Counted from the first letter of the stretch, positions 8,115-18,584 are shown. The stretch: 64,000 bases of DNA from an uncultured Dehalococcoidia bacterium (GCA_951813535.1 OX638345.1:943029-1007028), one strand, 5' to 3'. Notes: generated from the sequence alone by a model not told the origin. Made by a program: numbers and translations.

Positions 8115-9673
8115 GATCGACCTCCAGCGGCAAGGGCGAAGACGGAGCCGGGTCGGGCGAAACGACCCGGCGGCAAAGCCAATGGCAATTGAGGCAGAGC
8201 ATCCTGCTCCAGGGCTTGCACCAGGATGCGTTCCACCCGGTTCACGTCGATGAGGTCGACAGCCAGGGCACGCTGGCAGGCGGCATCAAGACGCTCAGCG
8301 GTGTAGCGTTCCCCAAGACGGACGAGCTTGTGCCCCTGTCTGATCTTCGACCAGGGATGCTGGTCGTCGAAGAGACGTTCGGCGAATTCGGCCACCGACG
8401 GACCCAGCAGAGCGGCGCTGCGCTTGATGCGCTCGGGCGCTTTCATGGTGTAGGCGGTGAGTTCGGCCGGATAATCATCTGGGTCGGTGGCGCGGCCGCC
8501 CCTGGGCTGACGCTGGTGGACCTTGAGGAGCTTGCCCCGGTGGTAGATGCGCACCAGCTTGCTGTCCAGCCTGATTTCCACCTTCTGTCCCGGTGGGCAG
8601 GACGATGACGGCACTGAGTAAAGCGCGTACTGGCAGGCCACGTGATGATCGGGATGGACCTTGGCGGCGCGCCAGTGGGTGATCTCGTAGGGCTCGCCAT
8701 CCCAGGAGAGCAGGGTATGACGCTCCTCATCCTGGAAAACCACCAGGGGTTTCTTTCTGGTGGTGCCGTGGGTCCGCTGACCCGCCACCTGCAGGCACCA
8801 GCGCTGGGCCTCAGTGCGCAGATGAGCCAGTCCGTTGAAATCGCCGCCCTTGAAGAGGCGCTCCCTGACGTAGGGCACGCTCCGCTCTACCTTGGGTTTG
8901 TCCTTGGGATGACGGGCTCGGGCTGGATCGGCGACGAAACCGCGGTGCTGGGAGTATTCCAGAAATCCTCGGGTCAGGCGGGGATGCAATGGGTCTGATC
9001 CCGCCACCGCGGCGGGGAAATTGTCGATGACCAGATACTCGGGCACACCACCGAAGAACGCCCACGCCGCTTCCAGGCCGGCGATCACGTCCTCCAGCTT
9101 CTGGCTGTGCGTCGGCCACACGAAGCAATGCCGCGAGTACGACAGCACGATGATCAGCGCCCATACCACCCTGCGTTTGCCCGTGGCCGGATCGGTAATC
9201 ATCCCCAACCGGCCGAAGTCAGCCTCAGCCACCTCGCCGGGCTCAGTGTCGGCCATCCGCACCGTGCGGACACTGCGCCGTCCCCAGTTTCGTTTCCTGA
9301 TGAACCGCCGCAACGACGTGTACGACACCGTGCAGCCCCGCGCCGCCAACAACTCCTGGATGCGGGTCACCTTCAACCGGTCGCCGGTCAGCCACTGGTA
9401 AATCTGGTCGCCCCACGGAGCCAGGCTGTCCTCAACCGGCGTCTCTACTTGCCGCGGCCCAGCCCGGCTGATCCCAGCCAACCGGCTCAACTGCTCCTCA
9501 TTGGGAGCCAGACCGTCCTGGGCAATCCCTTCCGCTTTTGCCGCCGACAGGTACTTGCGGACCGTCGCCCGCGACAACCCGATCCCTTCTGCTATCTGAC
9601 GCTGGCTGCTTCCCGCCTGCCAGCGGCGAACTACTTCCTGTATTTCCACTCTGAGCACCTCCTTGTACGCCAT
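8111..9673 (-). CDS. istA: IS21-family transposase IstA
   Basis: The chosen ATG at 9673 begins MAYKEVLRVEIQEVVRRWQ; a longer frame runs to 9733 but covers the element end. The N-terminus holds a helix-turn-helix (SQRQIAEGIGLSRATVRKYL, about residues 21-40). The rve integrase core follows with ADTEPGEVAEADFG (first Asp), EYLVIDNFPAAV (second Asp) and KPKVERSVPYVRERL (Glu). The C-terminus carries the Mu-type beta-barrel-like region. Length is typical (520 aa). The gene appears functional. Confidence 0.93.
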   Translation of the reverse strand: MAYKEVLRVEIQEVVRRWQAGSSQRQIAEGIGLSRATVRKYLSAAKAEGIAQDGLAPNEEQLSRLAGISRAGPRQVETPVEDSLAPWGDQIYQWLTGDRLKVTRIQELLAARGCTVSYTSLRRFIRKRNWGRRSVRTVRMADTEPGEVAEADFGRLGMITDPATGKRRVVWALIIVLSYSRHCFVWPTHSQKLEDVIAGLEAAWAFFGGVPEYLVIDNFPAAVAGSDPLHPRLTRGFLEYSQHRGFVADPARARHPKDKPKVERSVPYVRERLFKGGDFNGLAHLRTEAQRWCLQVAGQRTHGTTRKKPLVVFQDEERHTLLSWDGEPYEITHWRAAKVHPDHHVACQYALYSVPSSSCPPGQKVEIRLDSKLVRIYHRGKLLKVHQRQPRGGRATDPDDYPAELTAYTMKAPERIKRSAALLGPSVAEFAERLFDDQHPWSKIRQGHKLVRLGERYTAERLDAACQRALAVDLIDVNRVERILVQALEQDALPQLPLALPPGRFARPGSVFALAAGGRS

Positions 9674-9807
9674 CGCTGCACCCTCAAAATAGAAGTGCTG
9701 CAATGGTCGCCTCAGTGGCGCCCAGGTGGTCACAGACCTTGGCGAACTGGTCTATAGTTCGCGGCGATTTTTGGGATTACTGGTACATAGTTCTTGGCGT
9801 TTTACAA

Positions 9808-10825
9808 CGATCTCAGCGTGGCGGCGATGGTCGGCCTCCAGGTCCAGGGTGTCCCCGTCTCGGTCGGTGATGAAGGCGTGATAGCTGTAGCCGGCAAGCA
9901 GCGCAAGTTGGGAGCCGGGCGTGGGCTGCACCCTTCGTACAATGAGACGCACCGCCACGGCATCAGGCTCATGCTGGAAAGGAACGTAGGTTGTCTCGGC
10001 CACGTCGGCAGCGCCCTCCATCCAGTACGGGATGGGCGTCCACTCCGCCTCGGGTATGGCTTCGATGATGCTGCGCACGTTCGGGTGCTGTCGGGCGGTG
10101 ATGGAGAAGCGGACCTTCGCCTTGCGACAGGCGGCGACGATGTCGTGGGTGTAGAAGCCGCTGTCGGCCCGCATGGTGAGTGGACCGGTGGCACCGGCAT
10201 GGCGCACTCGGCTCACCGTCTCCCGCAGGAAGTGGGCGGCGCCCCGGGCCGTGTTGGCCCGTCCCTTGCGCAGCCGTGCCATCAGCACCTCTCCGGTGCC
10301 CGCGGCGACGGCCAACAGCGGGTGATAGCCCCGCTGGCCGGCATAGTTGTGGCGCTGTGCGCCCTCCTTGGCAAGACCATAGGTCTCGCAGACCGTGGAG
10401 TCCAGGTCGATGGTCAACGGATCATCGCCAGGTCCGGCCCCAGCGGCCCAGGCTCGGGCCAGCGACTCCCGGCTCACCCGATCCAGTTGCCGGACGTGGC
10501 CCCACCGGAAACTCCTCAGGAAGGTTCCCAACGTGGACGGCGCCTTCACGGTACAGCCCAGCGCCTGCTCGGTTCCTCCAGCGCGTAGCGCATCGGCATC
10601 GTCGATGCAGTCGCCGCCGGCCAGCGCCGACGCTACCAGGGTCAGCAGCTTGTCTCCCCCATTGGCCCGACCCGGCGCGTCTCCCAAGTCGACGTGGTGG
10701 TCCACCAGCTGGCCCAGTCCCAGATGATGGGCCAGAGTGACCGGCAGCAACAATCCGGCATTGGCCACCAAGCGGTGGTCATCGAAGGCGATTTTGATGC
10801 GGTCGGGGTCGTTGCGTGATAGCAT
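9808..10825 (-). pseudogene. IS1380-family transposase, N-terminal fragment
   Basis: From an ATG at 10825 (GAGGAG about 10 nt upstream) the frame encodes the first 339 residues of the transposase, nearly identical to copy 2, with LTIDLDSTVCETYG (first catalytic Asp region) and LTMRADSGFYTHDIV (second Asp region). After about residue 339 the frame enters the IS21 end. The missing C-terminus is at 6937-7248. Confidence 0.92.
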
Positions 10826-10997
10826 CCGTTGGGTGCTCCTCGTTTCGGGCTGGTTTCGTGTGTCAGAAACCATTATCCCCGAAGCGCGGGAGCACTTTTT
10901 CATCCCCTCACCACGGCGCTGCACTCATCCTTTCGGTGGATTGGGGCTAAGACCGCACAGTCCAAACCAGGGTCGACGACCAACAGCTCCCGACTCC

Positions 10998-13900
10998 TTA
11001 GGTCTCAATCATAGTAATGAAATCAGTGGAAGCAGCCATGTTTCTAATGTCGTCGACGATGCGAGAACTGATGCCCTCCGGGTTGGTGGCGGTTACCGTG
11101 AACGAAATGTCTGAGCCGTCGCCCTCATTGGAAGATTGGCTAGGATTTGCCTCGCTGATGAGCCGGGTGATCAGCCCTTGTATCTCCCAATGGCTCGGAA
11201 TGTCTTGCAAGACCGTGCTCATCTGATATACGAAATTGATCTGCTTTTGCACTTGGTTCCCTTCGTTGGCCAAGGCAGTTGCCCACTGGTTCCCGAAGGC
11301 ATACGCCATGAAGTAATCGGTTTGGATCCTCGGGCGAAAATCGATCGAAATGGTCTTCGGGGTATCCACATCTTTTGTCCCCGGGTTTTCGCTCTTTGTT
11401 GGTGCAGCGGGAGCCACTTTCCCAAGTTCAGCCGCGGGCGCTTCTTCTTGGGTCTCCACTTGCTCGTCAGTGCTAGTCTGTGGTTCGGCTTGCGACTGTT
11501 CTCCGGGGACTTCTGCAACGTACTCGGCCACCGGCAGGTAGGATCCGGTTCGCTCGTCGATAATTACAACCTTCTCTTGGTTGGGCTCGGCGTCGCCCAC
11601 AATGACTGCGACCTGCCCTGACTCTGGCGCTGCGGGAGTGTCGCCCGTTCCACTGTGACCGTCAATAGCCACCATTGCTGGTTCAAGAAGCGCAGCATCA
11701 CCGTAGTCGCTGTCTAGAGTTTGTCCGGCCGATAAGTATAGATTGGCGGTGTCGCTGTCCAGCAGCAGGCCGCTGATGGATACCCTTTCCGACTCGCCGT
11801 CCGTGACGAAACCTGATTCCAGTAATTTACCCCCAATACTCAAGGACTGGAATTCGTCGCGTTCTTGGTCGTAGTTTTCAGCATAACCAAAAGCCGACTG
11901 ATCCAATCCTGTTCGAATCGCTTCCTCCACCGCTTCCCGATCTCGAGGACGTGGTACCTCGATGTCGGTAGTCATAATATGCCAGACGTCAGCGACGGAG
12001 GGAAATTGGTTCGATCCTTGTGTGTTCTGGCACCTTTCCAAAATAAACCGAATGTGGTCGGGGCTCAGTTGTCCTACACAATCCGCGTCCTGAAGCACTT
12101 CATCTATCCTTTGGTTGAGAGTGCTTTCACCTCTCGACAAAGTTTTCCACTTGACCACATTCGTGCCAACGAAAGGCGCCCCGACACGATTATATGACCT
12201 TTGCAACATCTGGTCCAAGTCATGTTCCGCATTGTTGATGCCTTCGCGAGCTTCCTGCAAACGTGGTTCAGATAGTTGTTCGAAACGCTTGTCTCCGTAA
12301 AGTACAGACTGCCATGCCAACAGGGTACGTATTGATTCGTCGAGGCGCTGACGCTGGTCGGTGTTGGCAGCCAGAAAGAGCAGGGCATTGCGATGTAATC
12401 GCGGCTCGTCTCCAAACGTGGCAATGATTTCCCGTGCCGCTTCGGTGCCTTTGTTGCTGTTCGGATTCTGATGGTAAGTGTCGCTAGGTTTCAAGATCAC
12501 CAATTGCAGTCGGTCCAAATCGGGGACTTCAAAGCTATCGTCCGGGCACGCCACGGCGATGGGGTGATCGCACCGATCCCGGATCATTCTGACCAGCTCT
12601 TCTTCCCGGTCCTCAGGGGTCAGCTGAGACTTGCGGTCGTTGACGACCCGAGTGAGGTTTACGTCGGAATTGAACCGATGCCTCCCCTGTTCACGATAAA
12701 GATGGTATAGGCGTTCGTCCATGGTCTTGAGGACACTGCTGTAGCTTCCGATCGGTGTACCGGGAACGAATGCCCCCAAGGTGGTGTTCTGATCCCGCAA
12801 GCCAGGGTTGTGTTGGTGAGGTGGGCTCCCCAAGAATATGGACCGAGCCACCCGCTTGGCGATTTTGTGATCCCTGAAGCTGGGGTTTCCACGGTCTATT
12901 TCGTCGGTTCGAGAGCCATCTTTGTCGACTTCGTCCAATACGGGGTTCCAGTTGGGGGTAAGTAGCCTGAGGAATTCGTTGCTAAGCTCCGTCTCGTTGA
13001 TGGGAAGGCTTCCCGGCGTGATGATCAGATCGTTGTCTTGGGCAACATACAGCAGATGGACACAGATGGCCATCAAACGTAGCACGCCTCGGGTTCGCTG
13101 AAAATTATGGAGAGTGGACCAATCATTGTAGAGGCGATCAAAGACTTCAGGGTGGATCGGGTAACACTGTTTCATACGATCCAGATATTCTGGCTGGCTG
13201 GCTTCGCTAGGGAACTTGGACCTCAGGTTCTTGCGCGTATAGGTGCTAAAGTAGTGCTCACAGGCTGCGTCCCTAGCCTCCACGTCGCAGGTTTCATCCC
13301 GAAACAACTGACGACGGACTACCTCGAAACCTTCTTGATCTTCAACCGGACGCCAAACCGTTTCCACTCTGCCGAGAATGGTTTCTAGGTGCCTCAGAAT
13401 CTCCACCGCACCTTCAGCACTGCCGAGTTCCACTTCGCTTTCGGGCAGTGAGATGACAACAACAACATTGCTGAGGCTTTTGACCGCTTCAGTTAGGTTC
13501 TGGAAGAAGGCGTAAACGCTTTCGAGTTGACGATAGTCGTTGATGTTACGAGCATAATTGACTATTTCGTCCATCAATATGATGCATGGTCCCACTTCCC
13601 CAAAGAGTTGCCGTAACTCGCGACCGCCAGGTGCCGTGCCCTCTCGTGCAGCACCGCCGATAATGTCATAAGCTACTTGCCCTCCGAGTTGGTGGGCCAT
13701 CACACCCCACAGGGTATTTAGAGGATCACCATTAGCGGTCAGAGTGGTTTCGGTTGGCGACAGATGATTGCCGTTTAGAACGGAAATTTTCGCATCAACA
13801 CCTTGGTCAATGGAAATCCCCGCATTCCGCATGATGTGACGTATGGATTCACGAGATTCCCTGTCACGCTCGTCCCAAGTGGCATTGGCGATTGTGCTGC

Positions 13901-14774
13901 CGCTGGTCACTAGATGATAGAGGGCAATAAGACTATGGGTTTTCCCGCCGCCAAAACCGGTCTTGGCCTGGATGACGGGATAACCACCGCTGCCAGCCAG
14001 ACGCCTCAGAGTGTTGGTAAGGAGATCGGTGATTCCTTTCGTCATATAGGTCTGCCGGAAGAACAGCAGCGGGTTCCCGTACATTTCGTCTTCCGCGTCG
14101 CCATCGTAGACTTTCTGTAGATCGGCGGCAAAATCTGCCTGCGTTAGGTTGCCGTCTATGACCCCATCATGAGGAGTTATCACATCACGCCATGGCTTGT
14201 AGCGAGTGCTAGGAGCGATCTGTGCATCTGCAATCGAAACGGTCCGTTGGTTTTCCCGGGCGGCCTGAACCGCTTCGGTTTGAGAACCGTCTAGGTTTGT
14301 GATTCGGTCGCGGAAAGCGAGAACGTCGTCGTTCGCACTACCTGCATTGATAGCCGCAAGCACGCCCGACATGACGTCTAGGTACTTGGTAGCTTGTTCG
14401 GGATTGAGATCTCGACTGGTGGGATGGCCAATCCCCTCGTTGCGATAAGTACGTAACTCCCAGAGCCAACTGCGAAAATGACGATTGGCCTCAGGATCGC
14501 GGATCCGATCCGACATAGTTTGATTCCAGTACCTGGAAACGATGCCGGGGAAATGGGTTTCATCGAAAGCATTCTCAACGGTCTCGCCAGTCGCAACCGA
14601 CTTCTGGAAATTTTCGGACTGGTGCTCTCGGAGCGCACGGACAATGTGCCCTTCAGGAGTATCACCGTGCATTGCTCTCAGCCCGCTCATTATGAAGGGG
14701 CGCATGGCATCCCGGTACCTGTTGAAGCACTCGTTGACGTTGTGTCGGATAGGGTAGCGGATTTCAGTAGTCAT
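10998..14774 (-). CDS. Swt1-type HEPN plus DUF499 ATPase, predicted defence protein
   Basis: The ATG at 14774 has GAGGAAG 6 nt upstream and gives 1,258 aa; longer frames would start inside the IS1380 end. Residues 10-140 form a Swt1-like HEPN domain with the R-x5-H ribonuclease motif RNEGIGH near residue 115. The ATPase follows, with Walker A TGFGGGKTHSL near residue 275 and Walker B ILMDEIVNYA near residue 395, the pattern of DUF499 (PglY-like) ATPases. An acidic Pro/Glu-rich linker (about residues 1050-1150) precedes a folded C-terminal domain. DUF499 proteins usually sit beside a DUF1156-type methyltransferase in phage-defence loci; none is present. The gene is alone between two IS1380 copies. 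Confidence 0.8.
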   Translation of the reverse strand: MTTEIRYPIRHNVNECFNRYRDAMRPFIMSGLRAMHGDTPEGHIVRALREHQSENFQKSVATGETVENAFDETHFPGIVSRYWNQTMSDRIRDPEANRHFRSWLWELRTYRNEGIGHPTSRDLNPEQATKYLDVMSGVLAAINAGSANDDVLAFRDRITNLDGSQTEAVQAARENQRTVSIADAQIAPSTRYKPWRDVITPHDGVIDGNLTQADFAADLQKVYDGDAEDEMYGNPLLFFRQTYMTKGITDLLTNTLRRLAGSGGYPVIQAKTGFGGGKTHSLIALYHLVTSGSTIANATWDERDRESRESIRHIMRNAGISIDQGVDAKISVLNGNHLSPTETTLTANGDPLNTLWGVMAHQLGGQVAYDIIGGAAREGTAPGGRELRQLFGEVGPCIILMDEIVNYARNINDYRQLESVYAFFQNLTEAVKSLSNVVVVISLPESEVELGSAEGAVEILRHLETILGRVETVWRPVEDQEGFEVVRRQLFRDETCDVEARDAACEHYFSTYTRKNLRSKFPSEASQPEYLDRMKQCYPIHPEVFDRLYNDWSTLHNFQRTRGVLRLMAICVHLLYVAQDNDLIITPGSLPINETELSNEFLRLLTPNWNPVLDEVDKDGSRTDEIDRGNPSFRDHKIAKRVARSIFLGSPPHQHNPGLRDQNTTLGAFVPGTPIGSYSSVLKTMDERLYHLYREQGRHRFNSDVNLTRVVNDRKSQLTPEDREEELVRMIRDRCDHPIAVACPDDSFEVPDLDRLQLVILKPSDTYHQNPNSNKGTEAAREIIATFGDEPRLHRNALLFLAANTDQRQRLDESIRTLLAWQSVLYGDKRFEQLSEPRLQEAREGINNAEHDLDQMLQRSYNRVGAPFVGTNVVKWKTLSRGESTLNQRIDEVLQDADCVGQLSPDHIRFILERCQNTQGSNQFPSVADVWHIMTTDIEVPRPRDREAVEEAIRTGLDQSAFGYAENYDQERDEFQSLSIGGKLLESGFVTDGESERVSISGLLLDSDTANLYLSAGQTLDSDYGDAALLEPAMVAIDGHSGTGDTPAAPESGQVAVIVGDAEPNQEKVVIIDERTGSYLPVAEYVAEVPGEQSQAEPQTSTDEQVETQEEAPAAELGKVAPAAPTKSENPGTKDVDTPKTISIDFRPRIQTDYFMAYAFGNQWATALANEGNQVQKQINFVYQMSTVLQDIPSHWEIQGLITRLISEANPSQSSNEGDGSDISFTVTATNPEGISSRIVDDIRNMAASTDFITMIET

Positions 14775-14964
14775 ACTCGTCTTCCTCGTGTTCAATTCTC
14801 GGCAACCGAACTTGGGGATTTGGAAGTCGTGCACAGCACGTTGGCAATTCGTGCCGGTCCAAGGGATGTTCTGACAATCCTGTCTTTTCGCCGTCCTCGG
14901 ATGGGACGAGAAACGCTTCGGTGGCACCATCCTATTACCGCATACAGGCGATGTCAAAAGCGCC

Positions 14965-16679
14965 GCGTTAGCCCGAATCCACCGAAGGGATGCGGTAGGG
15001 CTGGTCAGACGAGGTATGAAAGGTGAAGGGAAGGGCTGGCAGGGCGTTGGTCCGGACGGATTGGGAGGGGCGCTGAGTGTGTCAGCGACGCGAAGGGGAT
15101 TTTGACGGGCCACAGGGTCGGCGACGGCCGAGATCAGCGGGCAGATTGCGGCAGGAGACACTCTGGGTCGGCCCGGCGCAGTCCCGCGAGGCGATTGGGT
15201 AATGGGTGGAAGGATCAGGCGCGAATCAGGAAGGGAGCGGCAGGGCGCGCAGTCTGGAAAGGGCTCTGCCGAACTGGTTTTGCCAGGGCCAGCCCTGGGG
15301 GAGATGCAAAGTGAGGCGGCGGGCCTTGCGGGTGAGGCGTCCGGCCAGGGAGAAGAAGCGTCGCCGGAGGGTCTTGGTGGTCATCACCGGCTCGCCCAGG
15401 CCGATGCGCGTGGTCCAGCGGGCGAGATTGTGCGCGATGACCTGGACGGCCAGCCAGGCGGCGTTGGCGGGAAAGCGTCCCGATGGCAGGTGGTTGAGCC
15501 CCACGCCGTACTTGAGGTCGCGGATGGCGTTCTCGATCTCAGCGTGGCGGCGATGGTCGGCCTCCAGGTCCAGGGTGTCCCCGTCTCGGTCGGTGATGAA
15601 GGCGTGATAGCTGTAGCCGGCAAGCAGCGCAAGTTGGGAGCCGGGCGTGGGCTGCACCCTTCGTACAATGAGACGCACCGCCACGGCATCAGGCTCATGC
15701 TGGAAAGGAACGTAGGTTGTCTCGGCCACGTCGGCGGCGCCCTCCATCCAGTACGGGATGGGCGTCCACTCCGCCTCGGGTATGGCTTCGATGATGCTGC
15801 GCACGTTCGGGTGCTGTCGGGCGGTGATGGAGAAGCGGACCTTCGCCTTGCGACAGGCGGCGACGATGTCGTGGGTGTAGAAGCCGCTGTCGGCCCGCAT
15901 GGTGAGTGGACCGGTGGCACCGGCGTGGCGCGCTCGGCTCACCGTCTCGCGCAGGAAGTGGGCGGCGCCCCGGGCCGTGTTGGCCCGTCCCTTGCGCAGC
16001 CGTGCCATCAGCACCTCTCCGGTGCCCGCGGCGACGGCGATGAGCGGGTGATAGCCCCGCTGGCCGGCATAGTTGTGGCGCTGTGCGCCCTCCTTGGCAA
16101 GACCATAGGTCTCGCAGACCGTGGAGTCCAGGTCGATGGTCAACGGATCATCGCCAGGTCCGGCCCCAGCGGCCCAGGCTCGGGCCAGCGACTCCCGGCT
16201 CACCCGATCCAGTTGCCGAACATGGCCCCATCGGAAACTCCTCAGGAACGTACCCAACGTGGACGGCGCCTTCACGGTACAGCCCAGCGCCTGCTCGGTT
16301 CCTCCAGCCCGCAGCACGTCGGCATCGTCGATGCAGTCGCCGCCGGCCAGCGCCGACGCCACCAGGGTCAGCAGCTTGTCTCCCCCATTGGCCCGACCCG
16401 GCGCGTCTCCCAAGTCGACGTGGTGGTCCACCAGCTGGCCCAGTCCCAGATGATGGGCCAGAGTGACCGGCAGCAACAATCCGGCATTGGCCACCAAGCG
16501 GTGGTCATCGAAGGCGATTTTGATGCGGTCGGGGTCGTTGCGTGATAGCATCCGTTGGGTGCTCCTCGTTTCGGGCTGGTTTCGTGTGTCAGAAACCATT
16601 ATCCCCGAAGCGCGGGAGCACTTTCTCATCCCCTCACCACGACGCCACACTCACCCTTTCGGTGGATTGGGGCTAAGAC
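14965..16679 (-). mobile_element. IS1380-family element, copy 2 (intact)
   Basis: The same terminal sequences as copy 1 bound this copy (TTAGCCCGAATCCACCGAA inward from 14968, TTAGCCCCAATCCACCGAA inward from 16676 on the minus strand). It lies in the same orientation, 4 kb from copy 1, with the DUF499 gene between them. It cut an unknown gene whose end survives at 16680-17029. No target duplication is visible, so one boundary may have been remodelled. Confidence 0.88.
15226..16551 (-). CDS. IS1380-family transposase
   Basis: This is a 441-aa DDE transposase. The start ATG at 16551 has GAGGAG about 10 nt upstream. LTIDLDSTVCETYG and LTMRADSGFYTHDIV carry the first two acidic residues, and the C-terminal part has the NAIRDLKYGVGLNHLPSGRF stretch with the YREK-like end. 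Length is normal and there are no lesions. It is the probable source of activity for both IS1380 copies. Confidence 0.93.
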   Translation of the reverse strand: MLSRNDPDRIKIAFDDHRLVANAGLLLPVTLAHHLGLGQLVDHHVDLGDAPGRANGGDKLLTLVASALAGGDCIDDADVLRAGGTEQALGCTVKAPSTLGTFLRSFRWGHVRQLDRVSRESLARAWAAGAGPGDDPLTIDLDSTVCETYGLAKEGAQRHNYAGQRGYHPLIAVAAGTGEVLMARLRKGRANTARGAAHFLRETVSRARHAGATGPLTMRADSGFYTHDIVAACRKAKVRFSITARQHPNVRSIIEAIPEAEWTPIPYWMEGAADVAETTYVPFQHEPDAVAVRLIVRRVQPTPGSQLALLAGYSYHAFITDRDGDTLDLEADHRRHAEIENAIRDLKYGVGLNHLPSGRFPANAAWLAVQVIAHNLARWTTRIGLGEPVMTTKTLRRRFFSLAGRLTRKARRLTLHLPQGWPWQNQFGRALSRLRALPLPS

Positions 16680-17029
16680 GTCCAGATCCCCCCGACGCTC
16701 CCTACGACACCCGCGACGTCCGCGAGTTCCTCACCAACGGCGGCCTCTACCACCGGCGCATCAGCGACACCTTCCTCATCGCATACAACTTCCGGTTCCA
16801 CATCGACGCCCACAACCGCATCGGTGCCCAGGGCGTCGTCCACCCCGCCATCCAACGCCGCGACGATCACCACACCGATAAATCGGTCGTCCTCTCCTGG
16901 GCCAACGTCATCATCTCCCCCGTCGACCCCGATGCCGACCAGGCCTTCAGGTTTTACATCAGGGTCCACCACATGGACCGGCTGCCCCCCAGGCGCTGCG
17001 GCTTCCGCCAGACCGCCGACCAGGTCTGA
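16680..17029 (+). pseudogene. C-terminal fragment of an unknown protein, cut by IS1380
   Basis: A frame continuous from the IS end encodes about 115 residues (PPDAPYDTRDVREFLTNGG onward, ending ..QTADQV). Third-position GC and a sensible amino-acid mix suggest it was coding. No start or ribosome-binding site belongs to it, because the 5' part is gone. The family was not recognised. Confidence 0.45.
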
Positions 17030-17314
17030 CGCAGTTCCATCGCCCAGGACCTTGACCAACCCAAAGGCAGGGCGCCTGCCCAGTCGCCCAATACCCAGCC
17101 GTCCATTGCAGCTTCCGATTCCTCCGCAGGTCGAAGATCACCACCGGAGACCCTCTCCTGGATTCTCTCCCTTTCCTCTCACCCCAATTTCCCCGCGGTC
17201 CACACCGTCCCGCGCACCAGGCATCACCGCCACGACATGCCGATTTTCACCCCTCGTTTTCTCCACCATCGCAATCACCGATCGGTCCACGACCAACCAC
17301 CTTTCTAGCCCCAA

Positions 17315-17590
17315 CTCTGGACACTTGACCCTGTAAATTACATTTACACGCTTTATGCCTAAACAAACAGCGTTTGCTTAACAACCCCCACCCCCCAAGC
17401 GACACGCCAGAATCGGGGTTTTTTAAGATCGACAACTTTGTAAAACCGTTTGCCCGCATAGCCCTACTCAAGATCGCTTCCCACGCCGGCAAATACATTC
17501 CCACATCCAAGCGTCATTTCCGGCGCTTATTGCACATCTTTGCAGAAATGGTTTTACATTTCTTCTGTAGAGCACCGCCAAGCCTTGCTC
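17315..17590 (+). repeat. 276-bp direct repeat, copy 1
   Basis: This shares its beginning (CTCTGGACACTTGACC), an inverted repeat TGTAAAT-TAC-ATTTACA (17332-17348), a C-rich block, AACTTTGTAAAACCGTTTGC, a TTGCACATCTTTGCA block and its end (CACCGCCAAGCCTTGCTC) with 22693-22968. Both copies are exactly 276 bp. Copy 2 ends 38 bp before the replication-initiator gene, so the element is probably replication or promoter DNA. Copy 1 has no such gene after it. Confidence 0.8.
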
Positions 17591-18584
17591 GAAACGCGTT
17601 TTGGAGCCCTCAGCGACCACCCAACAGCCTCCGTGACGAGCGCTGTCAGGATCCGGATTCATCGCCCCTGGTCCTGATGGTCGGGATCGGAATCCGTGGC
17701 CAGCACCTCATGACCAAGGCAGTTGGATGCATTCTTTTTGTAGTTGAGCCAGGGCCCTATGGGACCGCTCCATTGCGAGCCGGCAATCAACGGCCGCAGA
17801 GCCTAACAACGAGCTTCGCCACTCTGACCACATCCTAAACCCAGTCTCCCCACACCGCGCAATCGGCGAACCCAGACCATAGCCGCCAGTAGCCGGCCCA
17901 GTGCCCAACCGGACAGCCAGGCTGGGACCCGCATCGGCCAACAACCTCAGGCTGACCCCTTCCCAGGAGCATCGGCCCGGCCCGGACCGTACAGCCAGAC
18001 CGCCCAGCGATGCCTGAAACCGTGTCCGTCGGCGTTGACGCTGCGAATGTTGCGTGAGCGCGCGCTTACATGTCGGCGGGAGGACACCCTGCGGCTTGGC
18101 GCGGTCGATGTGGCTATCGACCCGCATCCTCCTCTTGCCGAGGCCCGGATCAAGAAGTTCGGCCGCGGCCGCTAGTGGGTTGGGTTGGACGGTCAGGACG
18201 AGGCAGCGCCAGGCTGCCTGGTTCGACGTGGAGCTTGACCAAATTCCGGTGCAGACATAGCGGGTGACCTCCATGCCGGCGGTTTGCTTCGCTGACACCG
18301 AGACCGATGCCCGCATAGATGGCGGCGCTCACCGCAGCAGCGTGACCCTGATACGAGAATCGCAGAGGTACACCCGGCGCCTGGAGGACATCGCCGCAGC
18401 CGATCCGCCGATCAACCTTCCGTACACACGCCATGCCCTGGAGGAACCGCATGGCCTCACCAACATAGACGCCGCGCCCCGCAGCTGCCCTGACCTGGTC
18501 CGCTTCGCGCCGCTCGCGCCAGCCATTTCAACATCGCCAACAACGTCAACAACAATGTCATCCGACATCAAGGAGCATTCCAAC
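17591..18584. other. About 1 kb without a confident gene
   Basis: Frames exist on both strands but none has a good start or a known family. A short plus-strand frame at about 18031-18174 (MLRERALTCRREDTLRLGAV, ending in KFGRGR) could be a gene scrap. The frame of the following NERD gene is open back to about 18264, so an N-terminal extension cannot be excluded, but the ribosome-binding site points to 18585. Confidence 0.4.

Larger units (their letters stand above)
7249..9807 (-). mobile_element. IS21-family element (IstA/IstB), apparently intact
   Basis: The element begins TGTGAAACGCCG at 7249 and its other end reads inward TTGTAAAACGCCAAG from 9807. It interrupts the IS1380 transposase gene with a short 3-4 bp duplication (CGA/CGAT). 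Internal copies of a GAACTATGTACCAG-like motif occur near both ends (about 7287-7300 and about 9752-9795), as expected for the multiple transposase-binding repeats of IS21 ends. Both genes are open. Confidence 0.85.
6666..10953 (-). mobile_element. IS1380-family element, copy 1, split by an IS21-family insertion
   Basis: The ends are inverted repeats that read inward TTAGCCCGAATCCACCGAA (6669) and TTAGCCCCAATCCACCGAA (minus strand, from about 10950). The transposase gene runs right to left but is interrupted between 7248 and 9808 by an IS21-family element. No target duplication could be seen. Copy 2 (14965-16679) has the same orientation. The 230-bp tail between the left end and the transposase stop differs strongly from that of copy 2, although the coding parts are almost identical. 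Confidence 0.85.

Noticed and set aside
15202-16545. 447-codon plus-strand frame across IS1380 copy 2
   Set aside because: Antisense of the transposase, which has all family motifs.
17708-18316. 202-codon minus-strand frame
   Set aside because: Low-complexity composition, no start signal, no family; likely GC-driven open frame.
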